A DNA stretch of 33,929 nucleotides from a bacterium (lineage in GTDB: Bacteria; Krumholzibacteriota; Krumholzibacteriia; LZORAL124-64-63), in the NCBI GenBank assembly GCA_024223715.1, contig JAAEOA010000354.1:1-33929 (forward strand), given 5' to 3'. Below are positions 18,004-25,553 of the stretch, one piece after another; the first letter of the stretch is position 1; each line of letters begins with the position of its first letter. Position numbers and translations under genes: made by a program. The notes under the pieces are model-generated. The model saw nothing but the letters and a program-made list of their open reading frames with translations, ran no database searches and was not told the DNA's origin.

Positions 18004-18006
18004 TTT

Positions 18007-19332
18007 TTAGCCAGGAATTCCGCCAGGGAAAATCTTACCAAAGAGCCCGCGCTCATGGGCTGAGGATAAAAGTGATTCCCGAAAATCGGGATGTGCAATG
18101 CTGATTAGAGCCTCTGCCCTTTGCCTTACATTTCGACCCAGCAAATGGGCCACCCCATACTCAGTAACTACCACATGAACATCGGCCCGGGTGATGACCA
18201 CACCTGCCCCTTGATCCAGATTTGGTGAGATCCGGGAGAGGTGTCCGTCGCTGGTGGTTGAAGGAAGCGCAATGATGGGCAGGCCTCCTTTGCTCATGGC
18301 AGCCCCACGCATAAAATCTGCCTGACCGCCAAACCCACTATAAATGGTTTCTCCTATGGAGTCAGAACAAACCTGCCCCGTCAAATCCACCTGAATGGCA
18401 CTGTTGACCGCGACCATATTTTCATTACGGGCAATGTTTACCGGGTGATTGACATAATCAGTCGGGTGGAATTCGACCAGAGCGTTGTCGTGGGCAAAAT
18501 CATAGACTTCGCGAGTGCCCATAATAAAACCTGCAACCACTTTTCCCGGATGAAAGTTCTTTTTTTCGCCGGTGACAATGCCACCGGCGACTAGGTGAGG
18601 CAATGCTTCGGTGAACATTTCAGTATGCACACCGAGGTCCCGCCGGTCATCGAGAAAATGCAAAACAGCATTGGGTATTGACCCAAGGCCCAGTTGCAAA
18701 CAAGCTTCATTTTCGATTAACGAGGCAACGTTGCGGCCAATATTTTTTTCAACCTCAGAAGGAGCTTGAGGCCTGAACTCATCAAGATCTCGATCCACTT
18801 CAACAAAAGCATCAACTTTCGAGACATGAATGAAACTATCACCCAGGGTTCTGGGCATTTGACGATTCACCTCGGCAACAATTTTTTTAGCAGACAAAGC
18901 CGCAGGTTTTGTAACCCCTACTTCAATGCCAAAACTACAGAACCCATGTTCATCGGGAGGACTCAGAATAACCAGGGCATGGTCTAGGGCAACTACTCCC
19001 CGTTTGAACATGCGTGCCATTTCGTGCAAATGAACGGGTATGTAATCGACGCGGCCTTCGTTCACTGCTTCACGCAGATTACTTCCGACAAAACACGCGT
19101 TGCAGCGAAAATGCCCTTTCATGTCAGGTGCAACATATGGAGCATCGCCAAGAGTCAAATGGTGGATAACCATAACATTTTTTAGTTCATCTGCTCGTTG
19201 AGTCATTGCAGTTATCAGATCATGGGGTGCGGCACATCCGGAGCCCAGATAGACGTTGTCTCCGGATTTGATGCCCCGAACCGCTTCGGAGGCACTCACT
19301 AATTTTGATCGGTAATTCTGCATCCAATTCAC
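18007..19332 (-). CDS. Acetyl-CoA hydrolase / 4-hydroxybutyrate-type CoA-transferase
   Basis: Family I CoA-transferase related to Cat1/Cat2/AbfT that moves CoA between acyl-CoA and acids such as acetate, butyrate or 4-hydroxybutyrate. The catalytic glutamate is E238 (GVHTEMF), preceded by LGLGSIPNAV. The C-terminal GFGGQADFMRGA and TEYGVAHLLGRN motifs are intact, and 441 residues is the normal length. The GTG start overlaps the TGA of the upstream gene (GTGA) with GGGG 8 bases before it, so the two are coupled. The context with a 2-oxoacid:ferredoxin oxidoreductase suggests release of a fermentation acid from its CoA ester. The precise substrate cannot be read from sequence. Confidence 0.9.
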   Translation of the reverse strand: MNWMQNYRSKLVSASEAVRGIKSGDNVYLGSGCAAPHDLITAMTQRADELKNVMVIHHLTLGDAPYVAPDMKGHFRCNACFVGSNLREAVNEGRVDYIPVHLHEMARMFKRGVVALDHALVILSPPDEHGFCSFGIEVGVTKPAALSAKKIVAEVNRQMPRTLGDSFIHVSKVDAFVEVDRDLDEFRPQAPSEVEKNIGRNVASLIENEACLQLGLGSIPNAVLHFLDDRRDLGVHTEMFTEALPHLVAGGIVTGEKKNFHPGKVVAGFIMGTREVYDFAHDNALVEFHPTDYVNHPVNIARNENMVAVNSAIQVDLTGQVCSDSIGETIYSGFGGQADFMRGAAMSKGGLPIIALPSTTSDGHLSRISPNLDQGAGVVITRADVHVVVTEYGVAHLLGRNVRQRAEALISIAHPDFRESLLSSAHERGLFGKIFPGGIPG

Positions 19333-20459
19333 TGGGAACCCCCTGTCATCAAGTCTTCAAAGGGAACCCATGAACCATCAAGATTTTCCGCAAGGCGGGC
19401 GTTGGTTATTTTCCCGCCCATAATATTAATACCACTGGCAAGATATGGCTCCCTTTCCAATGCATCGGGTAAATCGCCCTGGCTGATGGCTGAAATGTAC
19501 GGAAGTGTTTCATTGGAAAGGGCATAAGTGGCCGACCGAGCAACCAGGCTGGTCAGGTTGGGCACACAATAATGAACAATTCCATCGATGACATATGTGG
19601 GGTCACTCAAACGAGTGGGTCGACTGGTCTCAAAACAACCGCCCTGGTCCACGCTGATATCAATGATGAGGCTGTTTTCCCGCAGTCCGCCAATCATTTC
19701 CTTGGTGACCAAATGAGGCGTTTTGGCCCCGGGAATGAGGACTGCTCCTACCACAACATCGGCATAAGAAAGCACTTTTCGTAAAGTTGCCTCGTTGGCC
19801 CGGAAGGTTGTCACCTGGCCCGGGAAGGCCCAGTCAATTTCACTTATGCGATCATGGCTGGTATCCAACAGGGTCACTCGGGCCCCCACTCCAACACAGG
19901 CACGAACGGCATTACGTCCAACAGTGCCAGCTCCAATAATCACAACTTCGGCCGGAGGCACCGCCGGGGCGCCGCCCAAAAGAATGCCAAGTCCGCCATG
20001 GTCGGTTTGCAGATATCGGGAAGCAATCTGCGGCACCATTCGGCCAGCAATTTGGGATAATGGCCGCAAAACCGGGTGCAAGCCCTGGGCATCCGTTATT
20101 GTGGCAAAATCTATAACTGTGCACTGTCGAGCCAGAAACAGATCCACTAATTCAGAATCGGCAACCGCCAGATTCATGATGCCAACAATTGTTTGCTTCT
20201 CCCTGATGAGATCATATTCAACGGGAGCCGGTGCATTCATTTTTATGATAGTCTCGGCGCGACCATAGACTTCATCGATATTGTGAACAATACGAGCGCC
20301 AGCCTCTTCGTATTGGCGGTCACTAAATCCGCTTCCCATTCCCGCCTTGCGTTCCACCAGGACGGTACGGCCACGGGCCACCAAATTAGCAACCGCCCGT
20401 GGGGGCAATCCAACCCGACGTTCATCGATGGTACGGGATCGTGGAATTCCAACAATCAT
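19329..20459 (-). CDS. Alanine dehydrogenase-like protein with two catalytic residues replaced
   Basis: Member of the alanine dehydrogenase/transhydrogenase-alpha family. The Rossmann NAD site VVIIGAGTVGRNAV is at about 172-185, R15 is kept, SVDQGGCFETSRPT carries the active-site Asp at 271, and VHYCVPNLTSLVARSATYAL matches the family. Aligned by eye to Mycobacterium tuberculosis Ald, the pyruvate-binding Lys75 (KVKEP) falls on Asn75 (KMNAP) and catalytic His96 (FLHLA) falls on Asn96 (IMNLA). Normal alanine dehydrogenation is therefore doubtful. It may act on another substrate, bind NAD as a regulator, or be a reductase of a related type. The length (376) is normal and the frame is intact, so it is not a pseudogene. 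It is coupled to the CoA-transferase gene downstream. AAGG 8 bases before the ATG supports the start. Confidence 0.85.
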   Translation of the reverse strand: MIVGIPRSRTIDERRVGLPPRAVANLVARGRTVLVERKAGMGSGFSDRQYEEAGARIVHNIDEVYGRAETIIKMNAPAPVEYDLIREKQTIVGIMNLAVADSELVDLFLARQCTVIDFATITDAQGLHPVLRPLSQIAGRMVPQIASRYLQTDHGGLGILLGGAPAVPPAEVVIIGAGTVGRNAVRACVGVGARVTLLDTSHDRISEIDWAFPGQVTTFRANEATLRKVLSYADVVVGAVLIPGAKTPHLVTKEMIGGLRENSLIIDISVDQGGCFETSRPTRLSDPTYVIDGIVHYCVPNLTSLVARSATYALSNETLPYISAISQGDLPDALEREPYLASGINIMGGKITNARLAENLDGSWVPFEDLMTGGSQ

Positions 20460-20485
20460 TGCTCAGCCTTTCACTTTTTATCAAA

Positions 20486-20523
20486 GCGACCGCCTCCCGA
20501 AAAAGGGGAGCCGGTCGCTTTTT
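20486..20523. terminator. Terminator between the oxidoreductase operon and the Ald-like gene
   Basis: GCGACCG (20486-20492) pairs with CGGTCGC (20512-20518), with inner CTCCC/GGGAG pairing, giving a stem of about 13 bp. On the plus strand five T follow. On the minus strand, the direction of the genes here, only three T follow, so it may act in both directions but less strongly for the vor operon. It suggests the Ald-like pair can be transcribed separately. Confidence 0.75.
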
Positions 20524-20566
20524 CCGAGTACGATGAAGGAGTTTTGAACTCCGCTATCGAGGGAAA

Positions 20567-21988
20567 CTATTCCCCATTTTTCACAAATTCAAAACCTCGC
20601 ATGAACGCAGTCATATTCATGTCAATAAGACTACGTTTTTTGATGACCGCTTTAAGCGTATCCATGGCGAAGTCTGCGTCAAAAGCTTCGGTGGCAGCAC
20701 AAAGGGCTCCAAGAACCACCACGTTGGCAACCTTGGGTGTGCCCACTTCATCAGCAATATCACTAGCCGGAATAAGCACCACATTTAAGCGATCACTGTC
20801 TGGTCGTCCCTCGACAACAGTAGTATCGACAATAATGGTACCGCCATCGGGAACTTCAGGTTCGAACAGATCAAGCGAAGGTTGGTTCATGACCACCAGC
20901 ACATTGGGATGATCGACCAGAGGGGTTCCGATTCGGTTCTCGGAAACGTTCACCGAGCAGTTAGCTGTTCCGCCACGCATTTCCGGACCATAAGCAGGGA
21001 ACCAACTCACATGCAAGCCGGCTTTCATGCCAATCTGGGACAAGAAGAGACCCAGTGTCAAAATACCCTGACCGCCAAAACCGGCAAACTTGCACTGCAA
21101 ATCTTTGGCCAGCGGGCGGGTCTCATCGGTTTCCAGAGGAGACTTTAAACGGTCGATGTAGGCGTTGACCGTGTCGGGGTTGTATTCGTCACAAACCCGA
21201 TCCCAAGCGCCTTCATCCGTGTTATCAGACTCGTCTTTCAAAACACCGAGGGGAAATTGCTGCAGCATATCGTCGACCAACCAGTCGCGAGACATGACAG
21301 GATCCATCTTCCACCCGGTAGGACAAGCAGATACAATTTCCACGAAACTGTACCCTTTGCCCTCGGCCTGAATTTTCAAAGCCTTTCGAATGGCTTTTTT
21401 GGCTTTCATGATGTGCTTGCTATGCCCAATGGCCACACGCTCGATGTACGTGGGAGCCGGCAATGTCGCCAACATTTCGGCCATTTTAATAGGATTTCCG
21501 TGAGTATTGCTGATGCGACCCTGAGGAGTGGTCGTACTGCGTTGGCCAATCATGGTGGTGGGAGCCATCTGACCACCAGTCATTCCATAAATGGCATTGT
21601 TCACGAAAAATACGCAGATATTTTCACCACGGTTGGCCGCATGAATAGTTTCTGCAGTACCGATGGCCGCAAGGTCACCATCACCCTGATAGGAAATCAC
21701 GATACTGTTGGGATTGGTCCTTTTTACCGCAGTTGCCACTGCTGGCGCACGTCCGTGAGCAGCCTGGTAGTTACCGCAGTCGAAGTAGTAGTAACCAAAA
21801 ACCGAACAGCCCACTGGAGAAACAAAAACCGTACGATCGGTGATTCCCAGATCTTCCATGGCTTCGGCAATCATTTTGTGGATGTTGCCATGACCACAAC
21901 CGGGGCAATAGTGAGTGGCCTCTTTGGCTGGACCACTTTTGCGTTCGAACACCTGATAGAAGGCATCTGGTTTTTCAAAGATTTTCAT
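20567..21988 (-). CDS. 2-oxoacid:ferredoxin oxidoreductase, fused beta and gamma subunits
   Basis: Catalytic part of an enzyme that oxidises a 2-oxoacid (branched-chain, 2-oxoglutarate or similar) to acyl-CoA and reduces ferredoxin. Residues 1 to about 255 are the TPP-binding beta subunit (YCPGCGHGNIH, then GDGDLAAIGTAETIHAANR, NNAIYGMTGGQMAPTT). After a charged linker (about 255-305), residues 305-473 are the gamma subunit (FAGFGGQGILTLGLFLSQIG, PEMRGGTANCSV). These are normally separate proteins, and here one frame covers both. The ATG shares a base with the alpha-subunit stop (TAATG), with GGAGGG inside the end of that gene. Subunit similarity looks closest to VOR/KOR-type enzymes. The substrate is not decided by sequence. 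Confidence 0.92.
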   Translation of the reverse strand: MKIFEKPDAFYQVFERKSGPAKEATHYCPGCGHGNIHKMIAEAMEDLGITDRTVFVSPVGCSVFGYYYFDCGNYQAAHGRAPAVATAVKRTNPNSIVISYQGDGDLAAIGTAETIHAANRGENICVFFVNNAIYGMTGGQMAPTTMIGQRSTTTPQGRISNTHGNPIKMAEMLATLPAPTYIERVAIGHSKHIMKAKKAIRKALKIQAEGKGYSFVEIVSACPTGWKMDPVMSRDWLVDDMLQQFPLGVLKDESDNTDEGAWDRVCDEYNPDTVNAYIDRLKSPLETDETRPLAKDLQCKFAGFGGQGILTLGLFLSQIGMKAGLHVSWFPAYGPEMRGGTANCSVNVSENRIGTPLVDHPNVLVVMNQPSLDLFEPEVPDGGTIIVDTTVVEGRPDSDRLNVVLIPASDIADEVGTPKVANVVVLGALCAATEAFDADFAMDTLKAVIKKRSLIDMNMTAFMRGFEFVKNGE

Positions 21989-23061
21989 TAGCTCTGCCCT
22001 CCTTCAAGAATTTTGGTGTACTGCTCAAGCATTTCCTTGCCACCAGGAACCACGCCACCACAACGGCCGTAGAAATGGACAGGAACTTTGCCGTTGGCGG
22101 CAAGCTGCACATCTTCAATCATCTGGCCAGTGGACAATTCTGCTGCCAGCAGACTACCGTTGCGAGCAGCCAGTTTGTCAGCCAATTCGCTGATGATTTT
22201 GGTGGGGAAGGGCCATAGAGTGATGGGCCGTAACAGTCCAACCTTCATGCCGTTTTCCCGGGCCTGGTCAATGGTGCTGTAAACGATGCGGCTGACCACA
22301 CCATAAGCCACAACAATAAGGTCGGCGTCGTCAGTCCTGTACTCTTCGTACATAACCTCGTTGGCCATGATGTCCTGATATTTTGCATCGAGTTTCATGT
22401 TGTGAGCTTCAAGGTCTTCCGGCTCAAGAACAATGGAGCTGATGAGATTCTTCTTCGTAGCCGCTGTACCATCAACCATCCAGTCGGAATGGTCATATGT
22501 CAGTTCCTGGGCTTCAGGCAGATCCACAACTTCCATCATTTGTCCGGTGATACCATCGGCAGTGATGCATGCTGGGTTGCGATATTTATCGGACAAGTCA
22601 AAGGCCTTCATGGTCAAGTCACACATTTCCTGAGCTCCATTGGGAGCCAGGGTGATTAGACGATAGTTACCGTGACCGCCACCTTTGGTTATCTGGAAAT
22701 AATCGGCCTGCTCAGGGGCAATGTTACCCAAACCAGGACCACCACGAACAATATTCACCACGACACAGGGTAATTCTGCACCAGCACAGTAGCTGAGGCC
22801 TTCCTGCTTCAAGCTGAATCCGGGGCTGGAAGAGGCTGTCATGGTTCGCACGCCCATACCGGCTGAACCATAAACCATATTAATGGCCGAAACTTCACTT
22901 TCAGCCTGAATGAATACGCCGTTAAGGGCGGGGAAATGCAGTGCGGCAGCGTGAGCAATCTCGCTGGCCGGTGTAATAGGGTAGCCGTAATAGGCTCGGC
23001 AACCCGCTGCCAGGGCTCCAACGATAATAGCATCGTTGCCCTTCATAAACTGTCTTGCCAT
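21988..23061 (-). CDS. 2-oxoacid:ferredoxin oxidoreductase, alpha subunit (VorB/KorA type)
   Basis: Alpha subunit that pairs with the TPP-bearing beta subunit to form the active site. MKGNDAI, GYPITPASEIAH, QAESEVSAINMVYGSAGMGVRTMTASSSPGFSLKQEG and the domain-2 block VVAYGVVSRIV and GLLRPITLWPFP are family signatures. The frame also has an ATG at 23067, but GGGAG lies 7 bases before the ATG at 23061, giving 357 residues beginning MARQFMKGN. It is placed 27 bases after the ferredoxin subunit and is coupled to the beta-gamma fusion. The long pyruvate-type N- and C-terminal extensions are missing, which argues for VOR/KOR rather than PFOR. Confidence 0.93.
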   Translation of the reverse strand: MARQFMKGNDAIIVGALAAGCRAYYGYPITPASEIAHAAALHFPALNGVFIQAESEVSAINMVYGSAGMGVRTMTASSSPGFSLKQEGLSYCAGAELPCVVVNIVRGGPGLGNIAPEQADYFQITKGGGHGNYRLITLAPNGAQEMCDLTMKAFDLSDKYRNPACITADGITGQMMEVVDLPEAQELTYDHSDWMVDGTAATKKNLISSIVLEPEDLEAHNMKLDAKYQDIMANEVMYEEYRTDDADLIVVAYGVVSRIVYSTIDQARENGMKVGLLRPITLWPFPTKIISELADKLAARNGSLLAAELSTGQMIEDVQLAANGKVPVHFYGRCGGVVPGGKEMLEQYTKILEGGQS

Positions 23062-23088
23062 GGACATTCTCCCGTCAGGTTGATTGCA

Positions 23089-23319
23089 TTAAGGCTTGAC
23101 TACGACGATGGCGCCCGGTTCCGGACACGCGTAATAACAAAGTGAACAGCCGGTGCAATTTTCGCCCGTATAAAAAGCCGGGTGATAGCTGGCGCTGTTG
23201 AGCTTGTCGCTGATATCGATGACGCTTTTTGGGCAGACATCAATACACAGTTGACAACCTTTGCAAAGCTCGGGGTTGACTTCCATGGTAGGAACTTCAA
23301 CGGTTGATCTATCGATCAT
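23089..23319 (-). CDS. 2-oxoacid:ferredoxin oxidoreductase, delta subunit (2x[4Fe-4S] ferredoxin)
   Basis: A 76-residue ferredoxin-like subunit with two clusters: C19-x2-C22-x2-C25-x3-C29-P and C55-x2-C58-x2-C61-x3-C65-P. It carries electrons from the TPP site to soluble ferredoxin. It is the first gene of the delta-alpha-betagamma operon. GAGGTGA is just before the ATG at 23319. A second ATG at residue 12 is possible but has no better ribosome site. No convincing promoter was found in the 138 bases upstream. Confidence 0.93.
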   Translation of the reverse strand: MIDRSTVEVPTMEVNPELCKGCQLCIDVCPKSVIDISDKLNSASYHPAFYTGENCTGCSLCYYACPEPGAIVVVKP

Positions 23320-23457
23320 GGGTTCACCTCACACGAAGGGTTACAGGATCGTTGTTCCCAACCAAGATAACCATTGGCGGGCTTCTGAAAAGAAATGTTT
23401 CTCAAAAAACAGGATGGCATTTCGGACAGTTTTCGCCCGATTTACCAAAGATACCCA

Positions 23458-24240
23458 CTAGCTGTCTTTGAATTCAGGCTTTCTTTTGCCCAGGAAGGCG
23501 GCGCAACCCTCACGGGCATCATCTGATGCACCACAAACACCAAACAATGCAGCCTCCAATTGGCAACCACTGTCCTGGTTCATATTCAGGCCATTGTTCA
23601 CCGCCTGCAGGGCAATTTTTAATGTCAGGGTGCTCTTTGAGGCCAGCACTCCAGCTATTTTCATGACTTCATCCATAAGATCATCACAAGTGAATACCTT
23701 ATTTACAAGGCCCATAATACAAGCCTCTTCAGCTGAAATCATATTCCCGGTAAGTACCAATTCCAAAGCTCTGCCTCTCCCTACCAGCCGTGACAACCTT
23801 TGGGTGCCTCCGAAACCAGGAATAAGTCCCAAGCCGGTTTCCGGTAACCCCAACTTGGCAGTGGCGGAGGCATAACGGAAGGTGCAGGCCATTGCCAACT
23901 CACAGCCTCCGCCCAAAGCAAATCCGCCGACAGCAGCAATAACTGGTTTGCCAAGATTTTCAATGCAATTCATGAGTTTTTGCCCGCCACGGGACAACAA
24001 CTCAGCTTCGGGAGCAGTCATTTGAGCCAATTCATTAATATCAGCTCCGGCGACAAATGCTTTTTCACCGGCACCTCGAAGAACCACCACCCTGGTTTCA
24101 TCATCGGAAGCCAGGCCTGTGAAACATTGGTTCAGTTCACAAATAGTTTCTGTATTTAAAGCGTTAAGCTTATCTGGGCGATTAACCGTCACAGTTGTTA
24201 TTCCGGCAGAAGCCTCAACGAGAATATTATTGAAAGCCAT
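23458..24240 (-). CDS. Enoyl-CoA hydratase (crotonase family)
   Basis: Adds water to short-chain enoyl-CoA, or acts as a 3-hydroxybutyryl-CoA dehydratase, in fatty-acid or amino-acid breakdown and butyrate pathways. Oxyanion-hole segments AFVAGADINEL and AVGGFALGGGCELAMA are present, with both catalytic glutamates, E114 (GGGCELAM) and E134 (GLPETGLGLIPGFGGTQ). That makes it a true hydratase rather than another crotonase. The longer frame to 24288 lacks a ribosome site, and AAAGGAA 8 bases before the ATG at 24240 sets the start (260 residues, the usual length). It is on the same strand as the oxidoreductase operon but separated by 138 bases, so co-transcription is uncertain. Confidence 0.94.
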   Translation of the reverse strand: MAFNNILVEASAGITTVTVNRPDKLNALNTETICELNQCFTGLASDDETRVVVLRGAGEKAFVAGADINELAQMTAPEAELLSRGGQKLMNCIENLGKPVIAAVGGFALGGGCELAMACTFRYASATAKLGLPETGLGLIPGFGGTQRLSRLVGRGRALELVLTGNMISAEEACIMGLVNKVFTCDDLMDEVMKIAGVLASKSTLTLKIALQAVNNGLNMNQDSGCQLEAALFGVCGASDDAREGCAAFLGKRKPEFKDS

Positions 24241-24468
24241 GTCAGTTTCCTTTCTTTGAAATGAACTTTTTAAAACAATAACAGACAAGTTCGCGGCGTC
24301 CAGAGGATTCCCGTGGCTATCTAAAACACGATGACGACAGTAATGTTTTCATTGTTCAAAACTTCCAATTCACCCTTGAAAATTAAGTCAAAAATAATTG
24401 TTTTTTGTGTAGACACGGTACATTCACGGTGGTAATGTGCGGTCACGGGTAACGCCCACCCGTTTCGC

Positions 24469-24506
24469 TCATCAAATGGTCAACGGGAACCATTCGTGTC
24501 ATCAAA
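24469..24506. repeat. TCATCAAA direct repeats flanking a dyad
   Basis: TCATCAAA occurs at 24469-24476 and 24499-24506, 30 bases apart start to start, so on the same face of the helix. Between them AATGGT (24475-24480) and ACCATT (24489-24494) form a 6-bp dyad with an 8-base gap. The group sits 24-61 bases upstream of the -24-like element and could be an activator site. Function is inference. Confidence 0.35.
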
Positions 24507-24529
24507 CAATCCTTCAAAACGTTTGTTTT

Positions 24530-24545
24530 TGGCACTTTAATTGGT
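24530..24545 (+). promoter_or_regulatory. Candidate sigma-54 (-24/-12) promoter
   Basis: TGGCAC, 5 bases, TTGGT against the consensus TGGCAC-N5-TTGCA. The -24 box is perfect and the spacing exact, but the critical GC at -12 reads GG, so activity is uncertain. It would start transcription near 24557, about 96 bases before the exported OB-fold-like protein. Confidence 0.35.
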
Positions 24546-24652
24546 TCAAGACAACTGATGAAAAATGCAACTGACCCCTTGGATTGGTCACTAAATTTCT
24601 GCTTCAAGCGGAGGTGGATTTTGGTAGCTGAATCCAGCTGTGGAGGGACTCC

Positions 24653-25360
24653 ATGAAAAAAATTGTTCTCGCAATGTTTGTCCTGCTGATCGCGGGTGTT
24701 GCGCAGGGAACTGCCATTTACGACATCCAAACTGGTGCTGTGGCGGAAAATTCTCTGGTGACTCCTTGTGAAGTTGTGGTGACTGCAACAACTGACAACG
24801 GCGTATTTGTTGCTGAAGCCCCTTATAGCCAATACAACGGCATTTGGGTCTATACTGGCAGCAATGAACCTCACGGAATGGTAGCTGGAGATGTTGTATG
24901 CATCTGTGGCGAGTACATTGAGTACTACGACCTGTCCGAAATCGACATTGTAGCTGCTGGCGTTTATGGCTCGCTGATCAAAGTTGGTTCTCAGGCTGTA
25001 CCTACTCCCAGTCTAGTAACTGCTGCCGACCTGGCCGCCGATAGCGAACCTTGGGAAAGCTGTGCTGTTACCATTACCGATGCAATGACTGTTAATGAAA
25101 TTCTCAGTTATGGTGAGTGGACTGCTGCTACTTCTGATGGAAGCGCTGCAACTGTTGAAACCACCGTTCGTTTTGACGATTTCTGGTACGATGCAGACAC
25201 TGTAATGCTTGAAGACTGTTACGGTAGTGCCACCGGTATCTACTATTATTCTTTCGGAAACTTCAAGCTCGAAGCCTTCGCTGATGGCATCGAACTTGTT
25301 GACTGCTCCGTTGCCACTGAAGATGTTACCTTTGGAGCTATCAAAGCTCTGTACCGGTAA
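24653..25360 (+). CDS. Exported protein of unknown function with two OB-fold-like halves
   Basis: 235 residues with a clear signal peptide (MKKIV start, hydrophobic core, cleavage near GVAQG at about 19). Residues 20-100 and 110-225 look like two copies of the OB-type module seen in front of some extracellular nucleases: a beta-strand with VTATTDNGVFVAEA, GIWVYTG, then MVAGDVVCICGEYIEYYDLSEI. In the second half a matching SCAVTITDAM and a comparable ending near FKLEAF can be read. No nuclease catalytic residues are visible, so it may only bind a ligand or surface. The protein ends TFGAIKALYR, a short aromatic/basic tail that may be a sorting tag (inference). GGAGGGA precedes the ATG. It is monocistronic and followed by a terminator. 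Confidence 0.7.
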   Translation: MKKIVLAMFVLLIAGVAQGTAIYDIQTGAVAENSLVTPCEVVVTATTDNGVFVAEAPYSQYNGIWVYTGSNEPHGMVAGDVVCICGEYIEYYDLSEIDIVAAGVYGSLIKVGSQAVPTPSLVTAADLAADSEPWESCAVTITDAMTVNEILSYGEWTAATSDGSAATVETTVRFDDFWYDADTVMLEDCYGSATGIYYYSFGNFKLEAFADGIELVDCSVATEDVTFGAIKALYR

Positions 25361-25431
25361 CCCCTGATGCTTTTATCGGTTGGTTGATCCACATTGGTAA
25401 AAGGCGATTGGCAAATAATGGAAAACAATAT

Positions 25432-25458
25432 AGGGACGGACCCCGGTTCGTCCCTTTA
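25432..25458 (+). terminator. Intrinsic terminator after the exported protein gene
   Basis: AGGGACG (25432-25438) pairs with CGTCCCT (25449-25455), with inner ACC/GGT pairing, followed by a T-rich stretch (TTTATTGTTG). It lies about 70 bases past the stop. Confidence 0.75.
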
Positions 25459-25461
25459 TTG

Positions 25462-25489
25462 TTGCCATTGATAATTATTTGAATACTAT
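25462..25489 (+). promoter_or_regulatory. Possible sigma-70-type promoter of the kinase-receiver gene
   Basis: TTGCCA (25462-25467), 16 bases, TACTAT (25484-25489). It directly follows the terminator of the upstream gene and would give a leader of about 58 bases. Confidence 0.5.
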
Positions 25490-25553
25490 GTGGTTGGAGA
25501 ATGTCCTCGTGGGTAACCAGTCCCTATTAAAATGTAAATAATTGGGAGAAGCA

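Larger units (their letters stand above)
24241..24652. other. 412-base divergent intergenic region
   Basis: Non-coding interval between the enoyl-CoA hydratase (minus) and the exported OB-fold-like protein (plus). It is AT-rich near 24370-24410. It holds a weak TAGACA-N17-TAATGT match (about 24411-24439), paired TCATCAAA repeats with a dyad, and a -24/-12-like element, each noted separately. A minus-strand open frame crossing it (24443-24874) runs antisense into the real gene and has no recognisable features. No RNA gene or riboswitch was recognised. Confidence 0.6.

Noticed and set aside
23339..23345. TGTAACC on the minus strand before the ferredoxin subunit as an ECF promoter
   Set aside because: At the proper spacing there is no CGTC -10, and the site lies too close to the start codon.
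24443..24874. 143-residue minus-strand open frame
   Set aside because: It runs antisense through the signal peptide of the exported protein at 24653 and has no recognisable features or ribosome site.
25542..25553. TTG start for the kinase-receiver gene
   Set aside because: The TTG is immediately followed by GGGAGA, which is the ribosome site for the ATG at 25554.
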